A stretch of 64,000 nucleotides of DNA from Cyrtodaria siliqua (GCA_037043455.1 JAWPHD010008269.1:1-64000); one strand, 5' to 3'. Numbered from the stretch's first letter, positions 50,113 through 61,554 are shown. The notes: a model not told the origin generated them from the letters alone. Numbers and translations are program-made.

Positions 50113-50772
50113 ATGGAAAACAAAAGAGGATACTTGACACAAGAACAAATAGAAGAACTTCGTGGACTACGTGGTCAAATATCTGCAAACCAAGCGATGA
50201 AAAGGTATAGAATCGGAAATGACAAACTAAGGAAGATATGGAACCCTCGTATTACAAGGGAGGACCCTCGTATTACAAGGGAGGACATTATAAGGGAGGA
50301 AGAGAATGAAAAACCATATACGGCAGACGAACTTATACCACATGACAACATAGAACGCGACAGAATATTAAAAGAGATAGCTACACCAGAAGATGTGGTG
50401 TATAATCTGGAAACCATAGCAGAAGAAAGTCGTAAACAGACGCAACTTCTTTCCCGTCTGTTGGAAAAACAAGGAGAAGAAAAAGATGACATAGATTTGT
50501 TGCTGGAACAGCAGGAAGATGAACAATCTGTTTTGGAAGACGAACAAGAAGAAGAAAAGAAACAAACATATTCCATGCAAGAGATAGGAAAAACGGTAAA
50601 TGGTTTTAAAAATGTTGCATTCATATATATGGGTATAATGACAGCTATATCAGTTTTGGGGATAACAAGAAAAAATGTAGCGAAGACACCTAAACTACAG
50701 GCAACAGCTCCAGTAGAGACGACTAGACCAAGATTGTTTAAGAAAGAACCAGACCCATTTGATTGTTTTTAA
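50113..50772 (+). CDS. Element protein with N-terminal helical domain and a membrane-like segment, function unknown
   Basis: 219 residues, intact. Residues 5-40 (YLTQEQIEELRGLRGQISAN, KRYRIGNDKLRKIW) look like a small helix-turn-helix. A 21-bp duplication gives ITRED twice (about residues 48-58). A Glu-rich coiled coil covers about 65-155 and a hydrophobic stretch FKNVAFIYMGIMTAISVLGI lies near 171-190. It ends KKEPDPFDCF and overlaps the next ORF by 14 bp. A membrane-anchored or minor structural role is conceivable, but I recognise no family. Confidence 0.7.
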   Translation: MENKRGYLTQEQIEELRGLRGQISANQAMKRYRIGNDKLRKIWNPRITREDPRITREDIIREEENEKPYTADELIPHDNIERDRILKEIATPEDVVYNLETIAEESRKQTQLLSRLLEKQGEEKDDIDLLLEQQEDEQSVLEDEQEEEKKQTYSMQEIGKTVNGFKNVAFIYMGIMTAISVLGITRKNVAKTPKLQATAPVETTRPRLFKKEPDPFDCF

Positions 50773-51136
50773 ACCCAATGTTCCAGTTTTGTTACCTTTA
50801 GAAATAGCAGCAATAGTATGTGGAGCTACAGGTGTTTGTATTAATTTTATCAGACGTAAGCTTAATGCAAAAGCTCAAAAACATCATGAAATAAAAACTT
50901 TGGCGGAGGCTAAGTTAAATAGTATAAAGCAGTTAATATCAAAAGCGTTGAGTGATGCACAAATATCTGATCAAGAGTTTTAGATGATTTTAGATGAGTT
51001 GGATAAATATTATAGTTTAAAACAGGACACAAAACAAAAAAAGGCTGAAATAAGTGAAGTTCAAAAAAAGGAACTAGTAGAACAGGGAAGAAAGGAAGCA
51101 ATGGCAACCTTGCAAAAAAGTCTAAAAAGTGTGTAA
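50759..51136 (+). pseudogene. Small membrane/helical protein of the element, split by one amber codon
   Basis: The frame runs from 50759 to a TAA at 51134-51136 with a single TAG at 50981-50983. N-terminal hydrophobic segment (VPVLLPLEIAAIVCGATGVC), then basic RRKLNAKAQKHHEIK and amphipathic helices on both sides of the stop. The part after the stop has no long ORF of its own but keeps coding character (charged heptad-like pattern), which supports one gene. It overlaps the preceding ORF, as in compact viral genomes. Function unknown. Confidence 0.6.
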
Positions 51137-51200
51137 TAAATTGTTTTAGTAATGTGTATGAGTACTATCCACCACCTTTGTATTCAACCTAAGTTTTAAT

Positions 51201-51802
51201 GTTTAACCTCTATTTTGCAAAAAAAAATAAACATCCAAATTTAAAACATTTTCACAATTCAATCTTAAAATCTTGGGTTATTTAGCGCCTGGGACATGCT
51301 AAATAACCAGTTTAATTGACTTAATTTTCAGTAAACTGAAATTTTTTGTGTGGTGATTTTAGATTATTTGGGGTAATTTAGTTGTGGTCCAGAACCCCCA
51401 TAATACATATATATACAGTAAATACAAAAATGAGATTTAAGTGAACACCTGAGATTAGGGTAAAAATGTGACTGGGCAAAAAATAATAAAAAAGGAATAT
51501 TCGTAGACAAAAGGGAGGAAAGTAATATGTGTGGACATTAGAGCAAAAATGTGATATTTGTTGATATAAGATAGGAAAGTAAGAAGTGTTGACATTTGTT
51601 AGAAAAATGAGATTGTTGACAATATGTCTAAAAGGGGATTTGTGGACATTGGGTAGAAGCTAAGGTTTTTGGACGTTAGAGATAACGTGATGTTTGCGGA
51701 CGTTAGGTGGAAATGTGCGATTGTGGAAATTGTTAAGAAATATGAGATTTGTGGACATTATGTAGCAAAACGTGATTTGTGGACATTGGGTGAGAAAAGT
51801 GT
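51201..51802 (-). repeat. Right 602-bp terminal inverted repeat
   Basis: Inverse of 44683-45284. The inner part carries GTTTAACCTCTATTTTGC and GGTCCAGAACCCCCATAAT. From about 51420 outward it becomes the GTGGACATTAGG satellite and passes without a change of unit orientation into the flanking array. Confidence 0.93.
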
Positions 51803-52234
51803 GATTTATGGACAGAAGCTAGACAGATGATAGCTATAATGGAGTAAAGTGATACGTGTCGACATTATGCAGAAAGGTTAGATTGGTGGACAGATGGTAG
51901 AAAACAGAGATGTAGATTTTAGGTAAAAAATAAGGGGTTGTGTTCATATGGAAGAAAGTGTGATTTGTGGACATTAGAAGAACATTGATATTTGTCGACA
52001 TTTGGTAGACAATTGAGATCTGTGGTAATTAAGTAGAAAATTGAGATTTGTTGCAATAAGGGAGAAAGCGAGATTTACTGAGATTAAGTTGTGAGATTTG
52101 TGACATAGTAGAGAAAGGTAAGATTTGGAGTCATTATGGCAAAAAGTGATATTGGTGGGCATTGTGGAGAAAATAATATTATTGGACATTATATAGAAAA
52201 TGGTTATTTGTGGATAGGGAGAAAAGTGGCGTTT
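51803..52234. repeat. GTGGACATTAGG satellite, right block 1
   Basis: Diverged 27-30 bp units in the same orientation as the left array, continuing from the target-site GATTTA next to the right terminal repeat. Interrupted at 52235 by a MITE. Confidence 0.9.
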
Positions 52235-52662
52235 GTAGCCTCGGTCACCCGGCCCGCTTCTGATTTCTTCGTTACGCTATGCTACACGGATCCAGAACCA
52301 GGGCCTGGGGAAAATAGGACGTTTAAAATCGCCCTCTCGTTTTGGGCGATTTTGGTGAGATTTTTAAAGATTCAACGAGACTTTCAAAAAACATGTTTTT
52401 AAGTTAATTTAATGATATTTTCTTATTTTTAACTTATGAGAAGCAGCAAGTGACGTTAAAGAGTTTAACTGCTGCATCAACAATTGACGTTGTACTTGTT
52501 TTTACAACATGACGTCACGCAAACGTCGACTCTATGAGCGTGAAAAAAACGCGCGAATAAATTGTGTTAATCGCTAGTGGGCGCTTTAATTGGCCTACTC
52601 TGCCCAGACCGATATCTGCAAGTAAGACATATGCATGATACGGTCTGGCTGGCCGAGACTAC
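52235..52662. mobile_element. MITE with GTAGYCTCGGYCA termini inside the satellite
   Basis: The left GTAGCCTCGGTCACCC and the right GGCTGGCCGAGACTAC are inverted with two mismatches; satellite sequence lies on both sides. About 430 bp with a gtcgacgt / acgtca-rich middle. No ORF of note. Confidence 0.7.
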
Positions 52663-53097
52663 ATTAGGTAGAACAGTGTGAATTTTGAACATTAGATTGA
52701 AAATAGCTGTTTGTAGACATTATGGAGAAAGTGAGATTTGTGGACATTATGCGAACAGTGATAGCTGCTGACATTAGGTAGAACATTGAAATGTGTGGTC
52801 ATTATGGGGAAAAGTGATATTTGTGGACAAAAGGGATACATGCGTTATTTGTCGATATTAGATAGACAATTGTGATATGTTGTCATTGGATAGAAAAGTA
52901 ATATGTGTGTGGACATTAGAGAGAAAAGTGAGATTTGTGAACATTAGGGAGAAAAGTGAGATATGTGGACATTAGATAGAAAATTGATGTTTATAGACAA
53001 AATTGACGTTCATCGACATTAGATAGAAAAGTAAAATTTGTCAAAATAAGGTAGACAAGACATATGTTTGGACATTAGGAAGACAAATGGCATTGTG
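52663..53097. repeat. GTGGACATTAGG satellite, right block 2
   Basis: Diverged units as before, ending where repeat R1 begins. Isolated satellite scraps recur at 53420-53550 (partly inverted) and 55440-55490. Confidence 0.9.
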
Positions 53098-53420
53098 GAC
53101 ATATTGTCGGCCTTATAATGAAGATTACTTAAATCCTGAAAGAACGGTTACTTTTGATGTTTGTCGCCACTATTGTTTTGCCTTACCCTTAATGGAATGT
53201 TCTCTTGTTGTTCTGGCTTCTGTCAAGTCAATGAGTACTTACTTAGCGACTCTCTATGTTCTTGTTTGTATATGCATATATATATGATCATCTGTGTGTT
53301 TTACTTATACTGCCTATTAATGCTGCCTAGTTTATTAGAGGACGTATGCCAGACGGGGATTTCTTTATTTACACTGTCCCGTTTTATTAGGATAACAATA
53401 TATCTTGGTGCGCTTTGAGG
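53098..53420 (+). repeat. Dispersed repeat R1, truncated copy
   Basis: Shares tcctgaaagaacggt, ggaatgttctcttgttgttc, gtcaatgagtactt, tatatgcatatatatatgatc and tgctgcctagtttattagagg with 62340-62560 and (inverse) 38300-38440. It interrupts the satellite. Confidence 0.7.
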
Positions 53421-53755
53421 TAAAGTGATATTTGTTGACTATTTGTCGCCCAAATGTCCACAAATCTTACTTTTCTTCCTTACATCTGCAAATCTTCCTT
53501 TTCTATCTGATGTCAACAAATAAAATGTTTCTACCTAATGTCCATACATTGTTACCCAGCTATAATTAATAGTGTATTGTGTGCATGTTCTTATCCTGTT
53601 TCAATTCTTTAATATTGCATTTTCATTTACATATACATATATATATATAGTCATTAGAATTTGATTTGTGTTAATTGTAGTTTGCAGTTATCTATGTTTA
53701 AGGGTTTATTTGCAAATATGCAGCGGTAATTGATATTGAGACTCAGTGCTCCTTA

Positions 53756-54155
53756 TCCCCGTGTGGTTGCCGGGGTAGAATACAACCACTGAAAACACAC
53801 CGTCACATGCAGAGGGGTAGGACCCCCCCCCCCCCCCCCCCCCCCCCATTCATATTCATTTTGTCATTTTTTGTTCATGCTCATTAAAGGTCTTCATCAT
53901 GACCCCTGCATTGTTTCAGGTGCCATCTCGCTCACATCACTAAAAGCAGTGGCAGAAAAACAATAAACGTGGCTCCAGCGTAAATGGAGTATAGAATTTG
54001 CAGCAACTCTGCAGTTCAGGGTGAGAAGGTTCTAGGCCCATTTTCCATATTTTATCTCGATGTACATGGAAGATGAGCCTGGCATGTTCATTCCTGTTAG
54101 GCGCCATATAACCTGTAATGTGTTGGTGCGCCTTAAAACCACAATTCAATTCAAT
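53756..54155 (+). mobile_element. 400-bp SINE with 13-bp target duplication
   Basis: Flanked by tcagtgctcctta at 53743-53755 and 54156-54168. It starts TCCCCGTGTGGTTGCCGGGG, contains a poly-C run (about 26 C at 53822-53847), the body cattgtttcaggtgccatct...aacaataaacgtggctccag, and ends in ggcgccatataacctg, gttggtgcgccttaaaacc, caattcaattcaat. The head does not look like a tRNA. Same family as 62559-62962 and the fragment at 13505-13705; it shares its 3' tail with the tRNA-headed SINE at 1545-1812. Confidence 0.88.
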
Positions 54156-54168
54156 TCAGTGCTCCTTA

Positions 54169-56640
54169 CAAATAGTTTAACTCTGAACGGCCATTCTCTG
54201 AGTTTCTCACCAGGCTTATATAGCAAGTGGTCAGCCAAAAAGTGATATTAATAGAATAATTTGTATACTTTAAGAACTTCAAGGTAACCACACATTAATC
54301 AACTGACCATTCCCTGTCTGAATACAGGAAACTGCCGAACCCCCTGGTAGTAGTCTTTGTCATATCTCTGAGAATTTCTACGGACCTAATTAATCATAGT
54401 CAATTTAGTTCCGCCGAAATATACTGGTCAGTATTTAAATATATGCAAGGGTTACAGGTCAGCAAATAGCCTGAACAGATTTTCATTGGTCAAAGTGTCC
54501 ACTTCACCATGACAACCACTCTGAGAAGTGATCACATAAAATGGCATGTAGCTACCTAAAGATCGCTTGCTCCCTTATACTTCAACGTGATACATTAAAA
54601 GAAAGTTGATCTACATTCTGAATTGATTGTTTTCTCAGGTAAGAATCTTTATTATCTTAACATGAATATTTATGCACTTTATCACAGTTTACGATGTCTA
54701 GTTCTATTTGGAATAATGCATTGTTTTATGTGCAATTCATGCTTGTGCGTTTGTCATAACCAAAATGAAGTATTCAACTTCGGTTCAATAATTCTAAGAA
54801 TAAATACTAGAAATAAACGTATTGCAAGTTTAACTTAAGGTCACGGTCATCGTCCGAACGACTTCTCAATTTCAATAATATTGTTTATCTACATCTGTAT
54901 GTAATGTAAATTCGATGCAGGCATATAACAAGTCGGTGAATAACCTATGTTCCGACTGATACGTATAAGAATATTGTTCATACAGACATAGTTGTATTCT
55001 AAGGGATTGATTCATAAATATAGTGATTGATTCATAAACATATTGTACATGTAAACATTGTTCTTCTATTTATGAGATTTGTGTATTCATGTTTACATGA
55101 TAGAGCCAGGAACTATTACATTTGTTAATCTAAGTATTAACGAGTTTACTTTATTGGCATACACTTACTTTTATTATTCTGAACAAATTAGGAGTAACAT
55201 AATTGTATGTGTATATTTAAGAGTACATAATATTATGCACATGTTAACCCTTATTGTATGTAACCATAATGACTTGCTCCCTTATACTTCAACGTGATAC
55301 ATTAAAAGAAAGTTGATCTACATTCTGAATTGATTGTTTTCTCAGGCCCCACAGAAGTGACGACCCCGAGTACCTAAACCAAGCGAGTATAACCCCAAAC
55401 ATTAACACGGTCACAAAATCAAACTTGTGTAGACATTGTGTCGCCAAGTGAGATTTGTGGACATTAGTTAGAAAAGTGAGGTTTGTCAAGTTTTATCTGT
55501 AAGTACTTTTCCACACTATATAAGTTACCTTACCACACGACCTTATCAAAGACAAGCTTATTGCTCTCATTCAAAAAATGTCGCTAGAGAAAAAACTACA
55601 TTGCTGGCCTGCATCAATATTAACGCTTTTTTTTTTTTACTAACGGCAGTTTGGACAATTACACTACGTGGACTTGCCCAGAAGTTTGTGAAGCAAGTAT
55701 TTTCCTTTTAGAAGATACGTTCGTCTGGTATAGAACGTCCGCTTATAGACATTGTTGGTATATATTCCTAAGGGTATGAACTGTGCACATATTGTCGCAG
55801 ATTTGTTCTTGTATTGCTATGAACGATGAGAAAAATGGTCCTATAGATATCATAACACCAAAACGCAATGGCACTGTACATAAACAAAGAGCAAATTGAC
55901 TATATAATGAACAAAAGAATACACAACACAAAGAGTGGCGAAGACAGATAGATTTAATGTGCAGAGAGGTGTACTTGAAGCCGTTAATGACACCTTTCGG
56001 TATCTGGATGACTTATTGAACATTGGCTACCTTTTCTTTTCGACTATGGTTTTCGACTATGGTTAAAAATATCTATACTAAAGAACTCCAACTCAAGAAA
56101 ACTAATATTTCCGATACTGTCGTTTATTTTCTAGTCGCCATATGATCTTAGCTGTTGGTGCGCCTATAAAATCCAATTCAATTCAGTTAGTTTCTGGATT
56201 TACATCTCTCTATTGAAATGGAAAAATAATTAGCAAACTATGTGACAAAAGAGATGATTTTAATTTTGATATTGTTAATTATCCCCAAGCAAAAATCTTT
56301 GCAAACTTGTATTATCGTAATCCTGATCTACTTTTAAACTATAAAAATAATTTAAGAAATATTATTCTGCGACAAGGACTATCACAACCATAATCACTTT
56401 TATACAATCTTCATTACTTGTTAAAAAGTTTACCAGAAGAACAGAACAATCTTTTATTATGTACAATCTCAGGCAACATGAGTTACAACATGAGAGAATT
56501 ATTATGCATACAACAAATTATACAATTACTAAGTTTGAATTAAAAAGGATAACACAAACCCCACTTGATATGGTGGGAAAAGTTAGGGGGATAACAGTTG
56601 CATGGAATAACATTGCAGCTTCAAATGTGAAGCATGTAAA
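54169..56640. other. Gene-poor stretch with a 74-bp direct repeat and a SINE tail
   Basis: No coding gene recognised. A 74-bp sequence (cttgctcccttatacttcaa ... gattgttttctcagg) occurs at 54566-54639 and, apparently unchanged, at 55273-55346. The second copy is followed by agaagtgacgaccccgagta. A SINE 3' tail (gtcgccatatgatcttagct, gttggtgcgcctataaaatc, caattcaattc) is at about 56133-56186. A satellite scrap is at 55440-55490. Confidence 0.6.
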
Positions 56641-56657
56641 TATATATATTTATATAC

Positions 56658-58184
56658 TTATTGTTTAACAGTTTGTAATAGAATTCGGACAAAGACACAT
56701 AGATTGATTTGTATTTTGGTTGACGAATGAGTAAGAAGCTCCTTAAATTTTATAACATTAGCGTGACGGTAAAAATACCGTGGAATGTACTTTTTACGCA
56801 GAGGGTCGAAATGAGGGCACTTTAAGAGATAGTGAAATTCGTCGCCAATATCAGAGTCACACAGAGTACAGCGCCTTAAGTTGTACGGGATATTCTCAAA
56901 CCTACCAGTTTCGACAGGAAATCTATGGTTAGTTGTTCGGAATTTGAATACATTAATATAGTAGTTTCTCGGTAACTTTAGATATGGTTCAAATAAAAGG
57001 TCGTCTTTGAATAGGTTATAATTCCGCCCTTTGGACGAATTTTGTAGGTCTGCCCTCCATGATTGTGTAAATTGATCGATTAAAGTTTTTTTAATGGATC
57101 GATGGACATATTTGCTTTGCAATAAATGGCGATTAGTCCAAATATCGGAATTTCCTGTGTTGTTAAGTATATTTTTAATGTATTTTAGCCACTTGTATTC
57201 GTAATTAGCTGAATTAACCATTGATTCATAACATAAGTTACTAAGTTTTGTTTGTTTACCTAGGATCAATTTATTCCAAAAGTTTATCATTCTCGTTTGT
57301 ATAGTGACTGCGATTGGGTGTCTGCCTAATTCCGCATATAGCATGTAAGAAGGGGTGCTTTTTTTACTGTTTGTAATTCTTTTTAAAAAATCAGTATGTA
57401 CACGTTCTATTATATCTAAGTTTTCATATCCCCAAACTTCGCAATTGTAGGTTAATATTGGTAGAATTGTTTGGTCGAATAACTTAAGTTGGAGGTCTAA
57501 GGGTAGGTCTAGGTTATTGATTCTCCGATAAAGTAGAAATGACGCTTTCTTGGCTTGTTCGGCCAAGTGTTTTCTTGTGTTTAGAAAGCTACCCGAGTTA
57601 GTAAATATAACTCCTAGGTATTTGTATTTATTTGTTATTTCGATTTTTTCCGGTCCTATGTTAAATGAGAAACGGTTTGTGTTTCTGGCACCAAAGACAA
57701 TTATTTTAGTTTTGCTGTAATTTACTTTTAATTTCCACGATAGACAATACTCGTAGAATTTATTTAGACTTAATTGGAAACTTTCGGGGTTCTCACCTAG
57801 GATAATGGTATCGTCAGCATATAGTAGTATTATAATCTTTATAAAGACATTTATTTGGGGTTCAACTCTAATTCCTTCTAGGCCTGTGTTAAGCAAATAC
57901 TCCTGTAAGTCATTTAAAAAGATAGCAAACATTATCGGTGATAAATTTTCACCTTGACGGACTCCGCATTGACTCACAAAGAAATTCGAGGTGTCGTTGT
58001 TTATGGACACACATGATTTAATGTTTTGATACATGTTATATATTATACGGAAGAATTTGCCTTTAATTTCATTATTTAGGAGTTTTCGCCATAGGCCTAT
58101 TCTCCATATGGAGTCAAATGCCTGTGTGAAATCTATAAAGCAGCAGAACAACTTTTTCTTTTGTGAACGTAACATCTCCACCAA
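56658..58184 (-). pseudogene. LINE reverse transcriptase, main part (after the frameshift)
   Basis: 508 residues in frame. RT motifs: FIDFTQAFDSIWR (motif A), GVRQGENLSPIMFAIFLNDL (motif B region), YADDTIIL (catalytic YADD), then LKVNYSKTKIIVFG and KYLGVIF. The thumb region and the Cys/His end CTLCDSDIGDEFHYLLKCPH follow, then a stop at 56658. The frame is lost upstream at about 58195-58225, where the sequence after NQAG has a 2-base deletion relative to an open frame. Catalytic residues are intact. Confidence 0.9.
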
Positions 58185-58227
58185 TTTGTGTAATACAAAT
58201 ATATGATCGGTTGTGGAATATTTGGCT

Positions 58228-60105
58228 CTACCCTGCTTGATTTGCAGCTAAGATTTCTTTTTCATTTAGGAACTTGTTAATTCGTTCGTTTAGTATAGAT
58301 GTAAACAGTTTGCCGAAACAACTTAATATGGTGATCGGGCGATAGTTTTCAGGTCTTAAGGGATCGCCTTTGTTTTTGAAAATGGGTTTAATGATGCCTT
58401 CTAACCAACTTGTTGGGAGAAACCCTGTATCAAGAATAATATTGAAGAGCTTTGTATATATCGGTAGCATGACTTCTTGAGTAACCTTAATATATTCGTT
58501 TATTATTTGGTCATCAGCAGAGGCTTTTGAGTTTTTCAGCTTAGATATATTTTTTAAGATCTCGTCTGGCGTGATAGGCGAGTATAAAATGACATCGTCA
58601 TCCGCAATATTAAATTCGAGTGGATCATTATCTTCTTCGTTTTCTGGAGTATATGTATTGATATTTTTAAAATACTCATACAGGTCGTTTAATGGCGGCG
58701 TCTTGTTTACTGTTTTGGGCTTCATCCTATTGAGATATCGCCAATATTCTTTAGGACGTTTTGAATGGAGATTTCTAAGTGTTTGCTGGCTATCATATTT
58801 GTGTTTATTAATAAATGCATTTAAAGTTTTTTTGTATGTTTTGGTGGCCGATTTATATGAATTCTTGTTGTTCTCGTTTTTTTGTGTTTGATATATTTTA
58901 CGAGCTTTATTGTACTTTATCCGCGCGTCTCGGCATTTTTGACCGAACCACGGTTTATAGCTTGGGTTGTTTGCAAGGAGCGTAGGTTTGTATGGTTTCC
59001 TTGGACCAAAGGTATTTATTGCTGTTTCGTAAAATAGTTGCCCTATGGAGTCGGTTATATTGTCTACAGATTGTTGATCAATATTGGAATTAAACGTGGA
59101 AATTGTGTTATGGAGAAGTTGAACTTTGCTTCGGTCTAGTTTGTCTAGAAAAGCATGTTTATTATCTTCGTCCCATTTGGGTGAACTTTTACGTGTATTA
59201 GGTAGGGTTAAGTTCTCGTTATTTAAGGCTGTACTTATGTTTGTGTATAAGACCAGTGAGAGAAGCGCATGACCGTCTGAAAAGAGCGGATCAAGATCGA
59301 TAACTTTGAAATCATTTAATAAGTCTAGGCTTTCGAGAGAGCAAATGCTATAGTCAATTAGCGAAATATTTCGAAACGTGCATTTACCAATGTCCTTATC
59401 TTTACCGAATCGACCGTTTAAGACAATTAAGTTATTATTTCTGCAAGTGTCAATAAACAAATAGCCATGGTTATTTATTCTGTTATCTTCGGATTCCCTG
59501 TTTATCGACATGTTATTATTAGGTAGGTTCAAAATGGCATTATAAAAATCAATTGTGTCTTTGTCAAATTCAAAGTGATTAGCCAAAAAAGAGTCAGCGA
59601 CAACGAAGTCGGCTAATTTACCAGTTCGACCGTTGGTGTCTCCCATGAGAAGTACATATTTATTTGAATTGCACATGTTTTCAATTTCCGAATCTAAATA
59701 TCCATATGAGTTGATGCTGAAGAACTTCGAGTTTTCGGGTGGTATGTAGACTATACCCAGAATAACATCTTCCTCCACGTTAAAAAGTGATTTAGAGAGC
59801 TTCAACCATAAGACATAATCAGATTCGGACATTAAAGTTTTAACACTATGATATAACGTAGATTTAACGAAGAGGCCGATACCGCCGCTTTTTCTCTTAT
59901 ACTTTTGTTTCCTTGGTTTAGAAACAAAAGTATAGTTAGGAATGGCGATATCGTCGTGCTCGTCAAGTTTAGTTTCAGTTACACAAAACATATCATAATT
60001 CGAGACACAGTCAATAAATTCAGGATACATGGTTCTTCGCTTCAAACCACATACATTTATACACCCTAAGGAAATGTTGCTTTTTCCACACCTGTCATAA
60101 TTTAT

Positions 60106-60153
<48 letters not shown>

Positions 60154-60819
60154 GTCCATAACAACAACTATATGATCAACATTATCGTAAGTACTAGGAT
60201 TATATTTTGTACAGTTTTGGACTGGTGTATTAATATTTTCGTTACTTACTGCATTTACTACACTATAATGACAATCATATTTTATACAGTTCTGAACAGG
60301 TGCATTACTATATTTGTGGCTAACTATATTTTCTAGAACATACTGACAATTATTGTTAAACATGTTTGCAATAATCTCATGTTCATAATATTCAACGGGT
60401 TCAGTAGCATCATCATCATCATCATCATCATTGACAGAGGTATCAACATTATGTTTTATACAATTATTAACTGGTACAATGGTATTATCATGGCTATCAA
60501 TATTTCTAACAATATAATGACAATTATTGTTACATGTATTTCCATTACCATGGATAACGTTTATTCCAGGGTTGCTAACACATTTGAAAGCATACATATT
60601 GCTTTCATCATCATCATCATCATCATCATCCTCCTCATCATCATCATTGACAAAGGTATCAACGTTAAGTTTTATACAATTATTAACTGGTACAATGGTA
60701 TTATCATGGCTATCAATATTTCTAACAATATAATGACAATTATTGTTACATGTATTTCCATTACCATGGATAACGTTTATTCCAGGGTTGTTAACACATT
60801 TGAAAGCATACATATTGCT

Positions 60820-60870
<51 letters not shown>

Positions 60871-61091
60871 GCCGGAAGCATGACCAGCATCATTGACATA
60901 TGTAAAAACATTGTGTTTTATACCATCATTAACTCGTAGTGTAATGGTGTTATCATGACTATCACTATTTCTTACAATATTATGACAATTATCAATATAA
61001 CAAGTATTGTTAAAAGTGTATGCATTAACCTGCTTAATGCTTATGCCAGGGTGTTTGATATAAGCATAAAGATTGGTTTCGGTATCAACAA

Positions 61092-61153
<62 letters not shown>

Positions 61154-61503
61154 CAATTGTCGTACATGACATTACCTTTGTTAACATAATTTTCAGAATA
61201 ATTAATAATTTCAGTATGATACATTGAGTTGGCACCGCAATGTTTATTTTTTGCCTGTCGAGAGCGTTCTTCGTGGTGGATGGAGGTAGAACTTGTCACA
61301 TACTTGTGCTTTAAGAAGTGTTTGTCAATGTGTTCATTTGAGGAGATATCCCAGGTTGGCACAGATATACACTTACTGCTAATCGTTTCGCGAGCACTAG
61401 GCACGTGACTTGCATGAGAAACGTTGTCAATAATCGCACATTTGTTGGACCTACTAATACGATAATGGTTTCCGACACGTGCCTTTTCTCTATCAGCACA
61501 CAA
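58228..61503 (-). pseudogene. LINE ORF: Asp-run repeat modules, AP endonuclease, start of reverse transcriptase
   Basis: Open frame of about 1,091 codons ending at the frameshift. Residues about 60-440 hold four to five modules of 60-90 aa (e.g. NMYAFKCVNNPGINVIHGNG, NNNCHYIVRNIDSHDNTIVP) separated by runs of up to about 20 Asp encoded by (GAT)n. The endonuclease follows: ISLGCINVCGLKRR, FCVTETKLDE, YVLLMGDTNGRTG, SLIDYSICS, FSDGHALLSL, with the conserved N, E, GDxN and SDH positions. RT start: PIFKNKGDPLRPENYRPITI. The frame is not closed upstream: the codons before it are open up to a TAG at 61555-61557. Confidence 0.88.
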
Positions 61504-61554
61504 TAATAGACTACGGCGCGAATCTAGGTCACATTGTGTGATCCCCCATGATTC

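Larger units (their letters stand above)
44683..51802 (+). mobile_element. 7.1-kb Polinton/Maverick-class element (virus-like, protein-primed PolB), defective
   Basis: Bounded by 602-bp terminal inverted repeats and a 6-bp near-duplication (GATTTG at 44677-44682, GATTTA at 51803-51808), the size expected for a retroviral-type integrase. It encodes a family B DNA polymerase of the protein-primed type, the C-terminal part of an integrase, a small Cys-rich protein, a coiled-coil protein and two small proteins with a possible membrane segment or charged helix. I found no capsid, packaging ATPase or cysteine protease, so it is much smaller than typical 15-20 kb Polintons. The polymerase and one small ORF carry stops or frameshifts and the integrase lacks its core, so this copy cannot move by itself. 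Lineage within Polintons, adintoviruses or bidnavirus relatives is not decidable by eye. Confidence 0.88.

Noticed and set aside
50175..50624. 149-codon Ser/Cys-rich ORF on the minus strand in the Polinton-like element
   Set aside because: Antisense of the Glu-rich coiled-coil protein at 50113-50772.
60379..61227. Ile-, Ser- or Met-rich ORFs opposite and within the LINE
   Set aside because: They arise from the (GAT)n/(ATC)n microsatellites that encode the Asp runs of the LINE protein.
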